From MGBC114844 sp910585855 (GTDB taxonomy: Bacteria > Bacillota > Clostridia > Lachnospirales > Lachnospiraceae), in assembly GCA_965646165.1 (NCBI GenBank), contig CBFFYP010000137.1, positions 1 to 5,113 of the forward strand: 5,113 nt of DNA, read 5' to 3'. The notes under the pieces were generated by a model. That model ran no database searches, was not told the DNA's origin, and worked only from the letters and a program-made list of their open reading frames with translations. A program made the translations under genes and the position numbers. Shown here in pieces: positions 1-5,113 of the stretch (positions are counted from its first letter, which is position 1; every line of letters begins with the position of its first letter).

Positions 1-4
1 AAAG

Positions 5-32
5 GCAGAAGTCTTAGAACTTCTTGCTTTTT
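5..32 (+). terminator. possible intrinsic terminator of a gene lying left of the window
   Basis: AGAAGT (7-12) pairs with ACTTCT (19-24), and G5-C6 can pair with G26-C27 across a bulged T25. This gives an 8-bp stem over a 6-base loop, followed by five T (28-32). The shape fits a rho-independent terminator for a rightward gene ending before position 1. The stem is AT-rich and its T run is short, so it would be weak. It could instead be part of the repeat fragment next to it. Confidence 0.33.
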
Positions 33-37
33 GGAAA

Positions 38-95
38 CCGGAACAGCAGGCTGCCCACCGTTTTCGAATTTGGCGTCCTCTTGCGTCCTCCCTCC
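38..95 (-). repeat. degenerate fragment of the palindromic repeat found at 4118-4157, inverted
   Basis: Read on the minus strand, this stretch carries the same landmarks in the same order as 4118-4157 on the plus strand: GGAGGGAGGACGC (83-95), then GAGGACGCCAAA followed by TCGAA (63-80), then CTGTTCCGG (38-46, identical to 4149-4157). Between them the copies differ by small insertions. A 10-base near-duplication (71-80 TGGCGTCCTC, 81-90 TTGCGTCCTC) makes this copy longer. The matching inverted arm seen in the 3' copy is not visible here, so it is either truncated or continues off-window. A short minus-strand reading frame runs through it, but I do not regard that as a gene. Confidence 0.5.
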
Positions 96-243
96 ATTAT
101 CCAATTCCAATCTTCCCGTAAAATCAAAATATTATCCTTTTTTAAGTTTATAAGTTTATCCTGCACAGCCCTAATCCATAGTTGCGAAAAACACATATTT
201 TGTGCTAAACTAAAGTCAGAGTTTTAAACTACTATTTTGTTTT
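96..243. other. AT-rich gene-free stretch
   Basis: Between the repeat fragment and the divergent promoter region I find no supportable gene. Short open frames exist on both strands (24-227 plus, 14-196 minus). Neither has a Shine-Dalgarno sequence at its ATG or a protein-like composition. No tRNA, CRISPR or recognisable riboswitch pattern is visible. If the leftward promoter at 244-271 is real, this stretch would be transcribed as an antisense or untranslated leader RNA. Confidence 0.4.
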
Positions 244-271
244 ACTATACCATTTCTAAAAAAGTTGTCAA
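244..271 (-). promoter_or_regulatory. leftward sigma-A-type promoter candidate
   Basis: On the minus strand, TTGACA (271-266, perfect -35 consensus) is followed by a 16-base spacer and TATAGT (249-244, five of six matches to TATAAT). It would start transcription near position 237, heading left into 1-237, where no convincing gene is seen. This is the best promoter match in the window. Its product is unknown: it may be a small RNA, the leader of a gene off-window, or nothing. Confidence 0.42.
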
Positions 272-291
272 TAAATATGGCGTCAATGGTC

Positions 292-321
292 ATGACAAAC
301 GCATGAATGGATAAATATAAG
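292..321 (+). promoter_or_regulatory. candidate promoter for the two-component operon
   Basis: ATGACA (292-297) and TATAAG (316-321) are each one base from the -35 and -10 consensus and lie 18 bases apart. The start point would fall near 328, giving a leader of about 45 bases before the response-regulator start. The -35 overlaps the palindrome GTCATGAC (289-296). TGACAA (293-298) forms an inverted repeat with TTGTCA (265-270), which overlaps the -35 of the leftward promoter. That arrangement could be an operator shared by both promoters. I found no clear paired 9-base LytTR boxes. A weak pair TCAATGG (283-289) and TGAATGG (304-310) has the 21-base spacing typical of such sites. Confidence 0.33.
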
Positions 322-361
322 CAAAATAAAACACATATCCTATTTTTTATCCAAAAGAATT

Positions 362-367
362 GAGGTG
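362..367 (+). promoter_or_regulatory. ribosome binding site that favours the TTG start at 374
   Basis: GAGGTG lies 6 bases before TTG at 374-376. The alternative in-frame start, GTG at 365-367, overlaps this motif and has only AT-rich sequence ahead of it. The TTG start is therefore preferred, and it also gives the short N-terminus usual for receiver domains. Confidence 0.6.
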
Positions 368-373
368 ATACAG

Positions 374-1114
374 TTGCACTTAGCTATCGTAGAAGATTTA
401 GAATTAGATTGCAAAAACCTAAAAGAACTCATCCAAAAAGATTGTAATGCCAACCAGCAGGCAGTAAACTTTTCCTGTTATAAAAGCGGAAAAACTTTTT
501 TAGATCACTACCATGCTGGTATCTATGACGCTCTTTTTCTTGATATTTTAATGGATGATATATCAGGAATAAAAATAGCAGAAAATGTTCGAAAAATTGA
601 ACCCCGACTTCCCATTATTTTTACAACAGCCGAACCTGACTTTGCACTGGAAGGATTTGCTGTTCATGCAATGGACTATCTGGTAAAACCTATTAACTCT
701 TCTAAAATTTCATGGTGTTTAAAGGAACTACGGGAATATCTGGCTGCTCCTGCCTTCCTTATCCTTCCAGAAATCGGCGGACGAGGACACTCTTCTGTTC
801 GAACTATTGAATTAAACGACATTCTTTACGGAGAATCTCAAAACCACAATATCCTTATCCATACGGTAAAAGAAACAATCAGTATCCGAATTTCTTTTCA
901 GGATTTCCACACACGCCTGCCTGATACAGGACGTTTTTTGGTATGCAGACGAGGACTAATTGTTAATCTTTCTTATGTTGAGCAAGTAAAAACCGGAGAA
1001 ATTCTGTTAAAAGACGGAGAAACACTCCCAATCAGCCGCCGCCGGGCAGAAGAAGTGCGAAATGCCTTTTCTTCTTGGCTGTTTTCCCGTTCCCGGAAAG
1101 GAGGATGGGCATGA
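374..1114 (+). CDS. LytTR-family (AgrA/LytR-like) response regulator
   Basis: This cytoplasmic transcription regulator is 246 residues from the TTG start. A receiver domain fills residues 1-120: acidic pair E7-D8, phospho-acceptor D57 in the stretch LFLDILMDD, T84/T85 after strand 4, and K105 in DYLVKP. A LytTR DNA-binding domain follows at about 138-233, with the family's patterns IELNDILYGESQNHNI and FLVCRRGLIVNLSYVE. LytTR proteins usually bind paired direct repeats about 21-22 bases apart. GTG at 365 is an alternative start adding three residues, but it lacks a ribosome site. The stop overlaps the kinase start as ATGA, so the pair is translationally coupled. The kinase is the obvious phosphodonor. 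What it regulates is not shown; its own operon and the redox genes downstream are candidates. No AgrB/AgrD-type peptide genes are present nearby, so quorum sensing is not implied. Confidence 0.93.
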   Translation: MHLAIVEDLELDCKNLKELIQKDCNANQQAVNFSCYKSGKTFLDHYHAGIYDALFLDILMDDISGIKIAENVRKIEPRLPIIFTTAEPDFALEGFAVHAMDYLVKPINSSKISWCLKELREYLAAPAFLILPEIGGRGHSSVRTIELNDILYGESQNHNILIHTVKETISIRISFQDFHTRLPDTGRFLVCRRGLIVNLSYVEQVKTGEILLKDGETLPISRRRAEEVRNAFSSWLFSRSRKGGWA

Positions 1115-2445
1115 ATCTATCCTTTTGGTCTGCTGCTGCCAATCTTTTTGTAAGAGCCGTTCCTGCTCACTTGATGGCATACTATCCATTTCGTGATCGT
1201 CTGCGCTTTTCTTTACAGAATATTTTGCTGTTTGTCTGTTTCATTCAAATCGGACAGGCATTTCTCTATGCATATATTATTCAAACCGGCGGCTCTGGCA
1301 AAGCAGCAGAATTTGGACTTGCTGCTGTCTATATGAGTATTTATTTTTTCTGTGTTAAGGACGACCGCTGTAAACTATTATTTTTATATCTGTTTATTAT
1401 GGATTATGTTATGATTCTGCGGGGATTTTCCACGTTTTTAGAAGCCCGCCTTTTTTACTGCCCCGATATGGACTTTTCCTCATGGAAAAACACACTCATC
1501 TCACTAGCGGCATTGGTGATTAGTGCGCCTTTTATGCTGCGTTTTTTTGCCTGTACAAGAGAACGTGTTTTTCGTACAGATGCACCTGCCTTTTGGAGAA
1601 CAGCATGGCTTGTACCCGCTTTTACTACTGCTATTGTTATAGCATTTACCGGCAATTTTTCTGCAGAACAGGCACGTTCCCTACGCTTTCTCTTTGCACG
1701 AGTTCTGCTTCTTCTATGTGTATTTGTAGTTTATTTTATTCTATTAGATGCACTGGACGGAATTCGAAAACAAGCTGCACTGGCAGAACAGACTGCCCTC
1801 CAAGAACATCTGCTTGCCGTTCAAAAACTGCAGTATATCCAGCTTTTACGCCATATTGAAGAAACCAAAACAGCACGCCATGATCTACGCCAGCATCTTG
1901 GTGTGATTCGTGCCTATACTGAAAGCGGAGAAACAAAAAAACTATTAGAATACCTAAATGCCTATGAAAATATGCTTCCTGCCGATACCCGAAAAACTTT
2001 CTGCACCAATTTTGCAGTAAATGCAGTATTTACTTACTATGCAGAGGAAACCAGAAAAAATAAAATTGATTTGGATATAAACTGCCCGCTGCCGGAATCT
2101 TTGCCTGTACCTGAACCGGAATTATGTGCCCTGCTTGGAAATCTTTTAGAAAATGCAGTGGAAGCCTGTAAAGAATTGACAAAAAAGGAACTGACAAAAG
2201 CCTCTCCTTTTATTCGAGTGTGTGGGGAATGTCGTCAATATTCTATAATTCTTACGGTAGACAACCCCTGTCAAAACGAACCGAAACAAGAAAACGGACG
2301 GTTTCTTTCTACCAAACATCATGGATATGGTACAGGAACGTATTCTGTAAAGGCTACGGCAGAAAAAAATGGAGGAACTGTAAAATTTGAATATAAAGAG
2401 GGAATATTTTATGCTTCTGTACTTTTTTATGGCAGTCATATTTGA
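1111..2445 (+). CDS. AgrC-like membrane sensor histidine kinase with GHKL ATPase domain
   Basis: This is a 444-residue membrane sensor that would phosphorylate the regulator before it. The ATG at 1111 is preceded by AAAGGAGG (1097-1104) at 6 bases; the in-frame ATG at 1105 is too close to that site. The N-terminal half has about six hydrophobic segments (roughly 36-57, 68-84, 88-104, 128-147, 165-180, 193-213), with no sizeable extracellular domain. A helical linker (about 215-250) leads to the phospho-acceptor H257 in ARHDLRQH. The ATPase part shows the N-box GNLLENAVEAC (343-353), VDN (383-385) and a glycine-rich GYGTGTYSVKATAEKNGG (405-422). The HDLRQH form and lack of a classic HisKA domain match the HPK10/AgrC group. 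The signal is unknown. A few cysteines in or near the membrane part (43, 81, 87, 117, 148, 203) could allow redox sensing, but that is speculation. Confidence 0.93.
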   Translation: MNLSFWSAAANLFVRAVPAHLMAYYPFRDRLRFSLQNILLFVCFIQIGQAFLYAYIIQTGGSGKAAEFGLAAVYMSIYFFCVKDDRCKLLFLYLFIMDYVMILRGFSTFLEARLFYCPDMDFSSWKNTLISLAALVISAPFMLRFFACTRERVFRTDAPAFWRTAWLVPAFTTAIVIAFTGNFSAEQARSLRFLFARVLLLLCVFVVYFILLDALDGIRKQAALAEQTALQEHLLAVQKLQYIQLLRHIEETKTARHDLRQHLGVIRAYTESGETKKLLEYLNAYENMLPADTRKTFCTNFAVNAVFTYYAEETRKNKIDLDINCPLPESLPVPEPELCALLGNLLENAVEACKELTKKELTKASPFIRVCGECRQYSIILTVDNPCQNEPKQENGRFLSTKHHGYGTGTYSVKATAEKNGGTVKFEYKEGIFYASVLFYGSHI

Positions 2446-2474
2446 TACCGAAATTTGAAGAAAGGACGCCGAAA

Positions 2475-2510
2475 AGTGCTGTTGAAAAACAGTGCTACCT
2501 GTTACTGTTT
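2475..2510 (+). promoter_or_regulatory. two mutually exclusive hairpins in the kinase-to-tlpA gap
   Basis: The 96 bases between the kinase stop and the lipoprotein start contain hairpin A, 2475-2483 with 2488-2496: nine pairs including two G-U, closed by a GAAA loop. Hairpin B is 2487-2493 with 2504-2510: seven perfect pairs, AAACAGT with ACTGTTT. Both use AACAGT (2488-2493), so only one can form at a time. Neither is followed by a T run, so this is not a standard terminator. It could be a processing site or a switch tuning expression of the redox genes relative to the kinase genes. It may also be chance in AT-rich DNA. Confidence 0.3.
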
Positions 2511-2541
2511 GTTGGTATGTTTTAAAATAAGGAGAAAAAGA

Positions 2542-3135
2542 ATGAATAGAAAAAATATAAAAATAATTGGTATTTTTGTTGCTGCTGGTTTGTTATTTGG
2601 CTGTGGAAACGCAAATTATGATAAAGAGGAAACAGACTCTGTTATTATGGATACAAATGTTTTAAATACAGAAACGGAAGATGTTTCACAGGAAGTTATA
2701 GAATTCCCGGCTTTTACTGCAGTAGATCTGCAGGGAAACAGTGTAACAGAAGCTATTTTTGCAGAGAAGGATCTAACTGTAATCAATATCTGGGGAACTT
2801 TTTGTGCCCCTTGTATAAAAGAAATGCCGGAACTCGGAGAATGGGCAAAAAATATGCCGGACAATGTACAGATGATAGGGCTGATTATTGATATCAATGG
2901 TGAAGAAGATACAAAACGTCATGATTTGGCAGTAACAATTACAGAAAAGGCAGAAGCAGATTTTCTTCAAATCATTGCTAATCAAGATTTTACGCCTATT
3001 CTCAATGAAGTATTTGGTGTGCCTACTACGTTATTTGTAGATAAAAACGGAGATATTGTAGGAGAACCGATTATAGGTGCTGATGTAGATGGGTATAAAA
3101 AATTTGTGGAGGACTATTTCAATGAAGAAGAATAA
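2542..3135 (+). CDS. TlpA/ResA-like thiol-disulfide oxidoreductase lipoprotein
   Basis: This 197-residue protein has a lipoprotein signal (basic NRKNIK, hydrophobic core, lipobox LFGC with C21 as the lipidated residue), so it sits on the outer face of the membrane. An acidic linker (about 26-54) leads to a thioredoxin fold. Its active-site motif WGTFCAPC (84-91) puts the redox cysteines at 88 and 91. VINIWG is the preceding strand, and the cis-proline loop is GVPTTLFVDKNG (159-170, P161). Family members exchange thiols and disulfides outside the cytoplasm, for example in cytochrome c maturation or protein repair; the substrate here is unknown. The ATG at 2542 has AAGGAG (2529-2534) 7 bases upstream. 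The open frame extends back to 2455 without a ribosome site, so that extension is rejected. The 3' end overlaps the CXXC peptide gene by 14 bases. It probably receives electrons from the two membrane proteins encoded next. Confidence 0.92.
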   Translation: MNRKNIKIIGIFVAAGLLFGCGNANYDKEETDSVIMDTNVLNTETEDVSQEVIEFPAFTAVDLQGNSVTEAIFAEKDLTVINIWGTFCAPCIKEMPELGEWAKNMPDNVQMIGLIIDINGEEDTKRHDLAVTITEKAEADFLQIIANQDFTPILNEVFGVPTTLFVDKNGDIVGEPIIGADVDGYKKFVEDYFNEEE

Positions 3136-3265
3136 AAATTTTATTTCAGTGGCTGTTCTTTTTATTTCTTTTATTTTTCTTTTTTATGGGATGAAAAGAG
3201 GAGAGATGACTGTTGTTCTTAATAAAGCAGTAAATATCTGCCTGGAATGTATTGGATTAGGGTGA
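3122..3265 (+). CDS. CD1871A-like CXXC-motif membrane mini-protein
   Basis: This gene of 47 residues is easily missed. It starts within the end of the lipoprotein gene in another frame, with GGAGG (3108-3112) 9 bases before the ATG, and ends 6 bases before the next gene. A basic start (KKNKN) precedes one membrane helix (about 7-22). A short tail then ends in AVNICLECIGLG, with cysteines 40 and 43. The positive N-terminus predicts N-in/C-out, placing the CXXC on the outer surface beside the lipoprotein. Size, single helix, C-terminal CLECIG pattern and position before a membrane 4Fe-4S protein match, from memory, the clostridial family named CD1871A CXXC motif-containing protein. Its function has not been established as far as I know. 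A role as dithiol relay between the 4Fe-4S protein and the TlpA-like protein is my inference. An alternative is an assembly factor or small subunit of the 4Fe-4S protein. Confidence 0.87.
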   Translation: MKKNKNFISVAVLFISFIFLFYGMKRGEMTVVLNKAVNICLECIGLG

Positions 3266-3271
3266 TAGAAA

Positions 3272-4114
3272 ATGAAATTAAAATACTTTTTTAAAAGAAA
3301 ACTTTTTCAGATAATTGCTTTTGGTTATTCTAATATACATCTGAGCAATTTTAAAAGCGGGAAATTGTATAAAGGAAAGTGGAAGCAGTTTTGCAATCCG
3401 GGGTTAAACTGCTATTCCTGCCCTGCAGCAAGTATGGCTTGTCCTATTGGAGCACTGCAGTCGGTAAATGGTTCTATAGATTTTAATTTTAGTTTTTATG
3501 TAATTGGATTTTTACTGGCAGTTGGAGTGCTTTTAGGAAGATTTATTTGTGGATGGATTTGTCCGTTTGGACTGATTCAGGAATTATTTCATAAAATACC
3601 TGCACCGAAGTTCAAACTTTTTAGAAAATTATTGGTTGTAAAGTATATTGTTCTTATTGTTTTTGTGATTTTGCTGCCTGTTGCGGCTACCAATTATATG
3701 GGGATGGGAAAACCGGCATTTTGTCAGTTTATCTGTCCTGCTGGTACATTAGAGGGCGGTATTCCACTGCTCCTTACACATCCAGAACTTAGACAAACTA
3801 TTGGGGGATTATTCTCGTTAAAAATGTTTTTTCTTGTGGTGACTTTGATAGGATGTATTTTGGTATATCGCTTTTTTTGCCGTGTATTATGTCCGTTGGG
3901 GGCTGTTTATGGTTTGTTAAATAAAATCAGTGTTTATCATTTGGAGGTGGATAAAGAGAAGTGTATAAATTGTAAAAAATGTGCGATTGTTTGTAAGATG
4001 GAGGTTGATCCGGTGAAGACGCCAGATTCTGCGGAGTGTATTCGATGCGGAGAATGTAAACATATCTGTCCGAAAAATGCAATTCATTTGGGATTTTATA
4101 GGAGAAATAGATAG
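3272..4114 (+). CDS. NapH/YccM-like membrane 4Fe-4S polyferredoxin
   Basis: This is a 280-residue integral membrane iron-sulfur protein. A Cys-rich N-terminal segment (C41, C47, C50, C57 in a CNPGLNCYSCP...ACP pattern) is followed by hydrophobic segments near 70-92, 121-140 and 181-200. Three CxxxCP motifs lie at the membrane boundary: CGWICPFG (93-100), CQFICPAG (151-158) and CRVLCPLG (203-210). The C-terminal domain is ferredoxin-like, with C231/C234/C237/C241 and C256/C259/C262/C266-P, for two 4Fe-4S clusters. CGWxCPxG motifs are typical of NapH, YccM and related electron-transfer subunits, which move electrons between cytoplasmic or quinone donors and periplasmic partners. No nitrate-reductase or flavoprotein partner is encoded here. 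The neighbours are a thiol protein and a CXXC peptide, so the acceptor is probably a disulfide (inference). The start at 3272 has GGGTGAT (3260-3266) 5 bases upstream. The stop is nearly adjacent to the palindromic element. Confidence 0.92.
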   Translation: MKLKYFFKRKLFQIIAFGYSNIHLSNFKSGKLYKGKWKQFCNPGLNCYSCPAASMACPIGALQSVNGSIDFNFSFYVIGFLLAVGVLLGRFICGWICPFGLIQELFHKIPAPKFKLFRKLLVVKYIVLIVFVILLPVAATNYMGMGKPAFCQFICPAGTLEGGIPLLLTHPELRQTIGGLFSLKMFFLVVTLIGCILVYRFFCRVLCPLGAVYGLLNKISVYHLEVDKEKCINCKKCAIVCKMEVDPVKTPDSAECIRCGECKHICPKNAIHLGFYRRNR

Positions 4115-4128
4115 GAGGGAGGGAGGAC

Positions 4129-4269
4129 GCCAAAATCCGAAGGGAGGTCTGTTCCGGGCTCGCTTGCGCTTAGCATTTCCTCGTAGCGGACACATAAGGT
4201 GCTAAAATACAGCACCTAAGTGCCGACGGGAAATGATGACCCTGCACAGACCTCCCTTCGGATTTTGGC
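4129..4269. repeat. 141-base palindromic intergenic repeat element
   Basis: The outer arms 4129-4152 and 4246-4269 are perfect 24-base inverted repeats. Inside, CATTTCC (4174-4180) can pair with GGAAATG (4229-4235), and AGGTGCT (4197-4203) pairs with AGCACCT (4211-4217) over a 7-base loop. Short matches with bulges (CGT, CGG, CAC) lie between them, so nearly the whole element folds as one long bulged hairpin. It looks more GC-rich than its surroundings and codes for nothing convincing. It sits between two convergent genes and could stop transcription from both sides, though no T run follows. A related degenerate fragment lies inverted at 38-95, so this is a repeat family rather than a one-off. 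It resembles a REP-like or MITE-like dispersed element of Lachnospiraceae; that identification is from impression. No target-site duplication is evident. Confidence 0.8.
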
Positions 4270-4297
4270 TGTGTATACCCATTAAAAGAAAATTAAT

Positions 4298-5113
4298 TTA
4301 CTTTTTACGCTGAATATTTTCATTCCATATGCCATTTTTATCTACATACCAACCATCTGGTGTGTAGCAGTCAGCAAACATTTTTCCTTTTGTACCATCT
4401 GAAATTGGATTAAGATAATACCATTTTCCTCCAATTAATTGCCAGCCGGTTTTCATTCCATTATTAATATCGATATAAAACCAGCCTTGATAACCAAAAT
4501 CCATATGCCAGCCATTTTCTACATAGCCATCTGAATCAAATGGATACCATGCTCCATTGACTTTTTCCCATTTATAAATTTGCTGTCCATCGCTTGTTTT
4601 TTGTCCATGAGCCCATGTACCATCTGCATATTCTAACCACCATTTGTTATTACTTTGCTTCCATTTTGCATAGCCATCTCCACTGCCTGTTACAATTCCC
4701 TGTGTAAAACTTATATAACCTTTTACAGAATCTTTGTAATCGACTTTGTTTTCATTTTTAGAAATTGAAGTGGTGGAGTTTTCAATAACAGGATTTTTAT
4801 TGCTACTTGCTGGTCTATTATTGAAATCTTCTTCGTTATCATCATCATCTTCTGAATCATCGTCGTCATCATCATCAAAGTTTTCTTCTGGAGTAGTTTC
4901 CTCTGGTTCAGTTTCTTCTGGTTTGCTCTCTTCTTCGGAACTTGTTTCCGGGGTGCTTGTATTTTCATCTGAACTCGTTTCTGGGGTACTTGTATCTTCA
5001 TCCGAACTCGTTTCTGGAATACTTGTATCTTCATCTGAACTCGTTTCTGGGGTACTTGTGTCTTCATCTGAACTCGTTTCTGGGGTACTTGTGTCTTCAT
5101 CTGAACTGGTTTC
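4298..5113 (-). CDS. C-terminal part of a surface protein with cell-wall-binding repeats (5' end off-window)
   Basis: The frame is open from the window edge at 5113 to the TAA at 4300-4298: 271 residues, with no start inside, so the N-terminus and any enzyme domain are missing. From the edge: five 11-residue repeats of ETSSDEDTSTP type (1-55), a Glu/Pro-rich spacer (56-78), a strongly acidic run (80-96, eleven Asp) and a polar linker. From about residue 126 to 264 come aromatic-Gly repeats such as GKWYYLN, NGWHMD, GWFYID, KTGWQL and GAWYPFDSDGY. These match the CW_binding_1/choline-binding repeat type that holds proteins non-covalently to cell-wall polymers. The low-complexity part would be an extended stalk. 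Such C-termini occur on amidases, glycosidases, adhesins and toxins, so function cannot be told here. The longest ATG-initiated minus frame at 4723-5100 is out of frame and is only a shadow of the repeats. Confidence 0.86.
   Translation of the reverse strand, partial: ETSSDEDTSTPETSSDEDTSTPETSSDEDTSIPETSSDEDTSTPETSSDENTSTPETSSEEESKPEETEPEETTPEENFDDDDDDDSEDDDDNEEDFNNRPASSNKNPVIENSTTSISKNENKVDYKDSVKGYISFTQGIVTGSGDGYAKWKQSNNKWWLEYADGTWAHGQKTSDGQQIYKWEKVNGAWYPFDSDGYVENGWHMDFGYQGWFYIDINNGMKTGWQLIGGKWYYLNPISDGTKGKMFADCYTPDGWYVDKNGIWNENIQRKK
4949..5113 (-). repeat. 33-base in-frame tandem repeats
   Basis: There are five consecutive 33-base units encoding ETSSDEDTSTP, ETSSDEDTSTP, ETSSDEDTSIP, ETSSDEDTSTP and ETSSDENTSTP, followed by a partial ETSS (4937-4948). 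The array runs off the right edge, so the true copy number is unknown. Units are nearly identical near the edge and diverge towards 4949, as expected for an array expanding by slippage or unequal recombination. Because 33 is a multiple of three, copy changes would alter stalk length without breaking the frame. Confidence 0.92.

Noticed and set aside
14..196. 60-residue minus-strand open frame
   Set aside because: It runs through the repeat fragment, its ATG lacks a ribosome site, and the C-terminal half is simply the translated repeat. An internal ATG at 97-99 gives only 27 residues. No domain is recognisable.
24..227. 67-residue plus-strand open frame
   Set aside because: No ribosome site, low-complexity Phe/Ser-rich translation, overlaps the repeat fragment and the AT-rich leader.
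365..2445. Complete agr-type quorum-sensing locus
   Set aside because: Only the regulator and kinase are present; no AgrB-like protease or AgrD-like peptide frame was found in the window.
2464..2470. GGACGCC in the kinase-lipoprotein gap, echoing the repeat element
   Set aside because: Only seven bases match and none of the other element landmarks are present; likely chance.
2455..2541. N-terminal extension of the TlpA-like protein from TTG 2455
   Set aside because: It would place 29 basic residues before a clear lipoprotein signal. The ATG at 2542 has a well-placed AAGGAG.
4118..4269. Possible CRISPR unit or riboswitch
   Set aside because: A single long palindrome with no spacer-repeat pattern, and no downstream gene in a riboswitch-like position: the genes on both sides end here.
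4723..5100. 125-residue minus-strand frame rich in Lys, Gln and Met
   Set aside because: It is a frame-shifted reading of the 33-base repeats and the acidic run. The frame ending at 4298 stays open through the whole stretch and gives the cell-wall-binding domain.

Overview
The window looks like a piece of a low-GC Firmicutes chromosome, most likely a gut Lachnospiraceae (Blautia/Ruminococcus-like). This is inferred from AT-rich coding with strong AGGAGG-type ribosome sites, an AgrA/AgrC-style LytTR/GHKL pair, a clostridial CXXC mini-protein next to a polyferredoxin, and a surface protein ending in aromatic cell-wall-binding repeats. No species can be assigned from sequence alone.

Layout. Positions 1-373 hold no convincing gene: a possible terminator from an off-window gene, a degenerate fragment of a repeat element, and an AT-rich stretch with a good leftward promoter back to back with a weaker rightward one. 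Five genes follow on the + strand: a LytTR response regulator (374-1114); a GHKL sensor kinase overlapping it by 4 bases (1111-2445); after a 96-base gap with competing hairpins, a TlpA/ResA-like thioredoxin-fold lipoprotein (2542-3135); a 47-residue CXXC membrane peptide (3122-3265); and a NapH-like membrane 4Fe-4S protein (3272-4114). A 141-base palindromic repeat (4129-4269) starts almost at the stop codon of the last gene. On the opposite strand, converging on it, is the 3' part of a large surface protein (4298-5113, cut by the window edge) with 33-base tandem repeats, an acidic stretch and cell-wall-binding repeats.

How it may work together (inference): the membrane 4Fe-4S protein takes electrons from a cytoplasmic donor, the CXXC peptide relays them as dithiol/disulfide at the outer membrane face, and the TlpA-like lipoprotein delivers them to extracytoplasmic thiols. 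This would be a small iron-sulfur alternative to the CcdA/DsbD thiol relay. The two-component pair upstream may control it, since no clear terminator separates them. The five-gene block is bracketed by oppositely oriented related repeat sequences.
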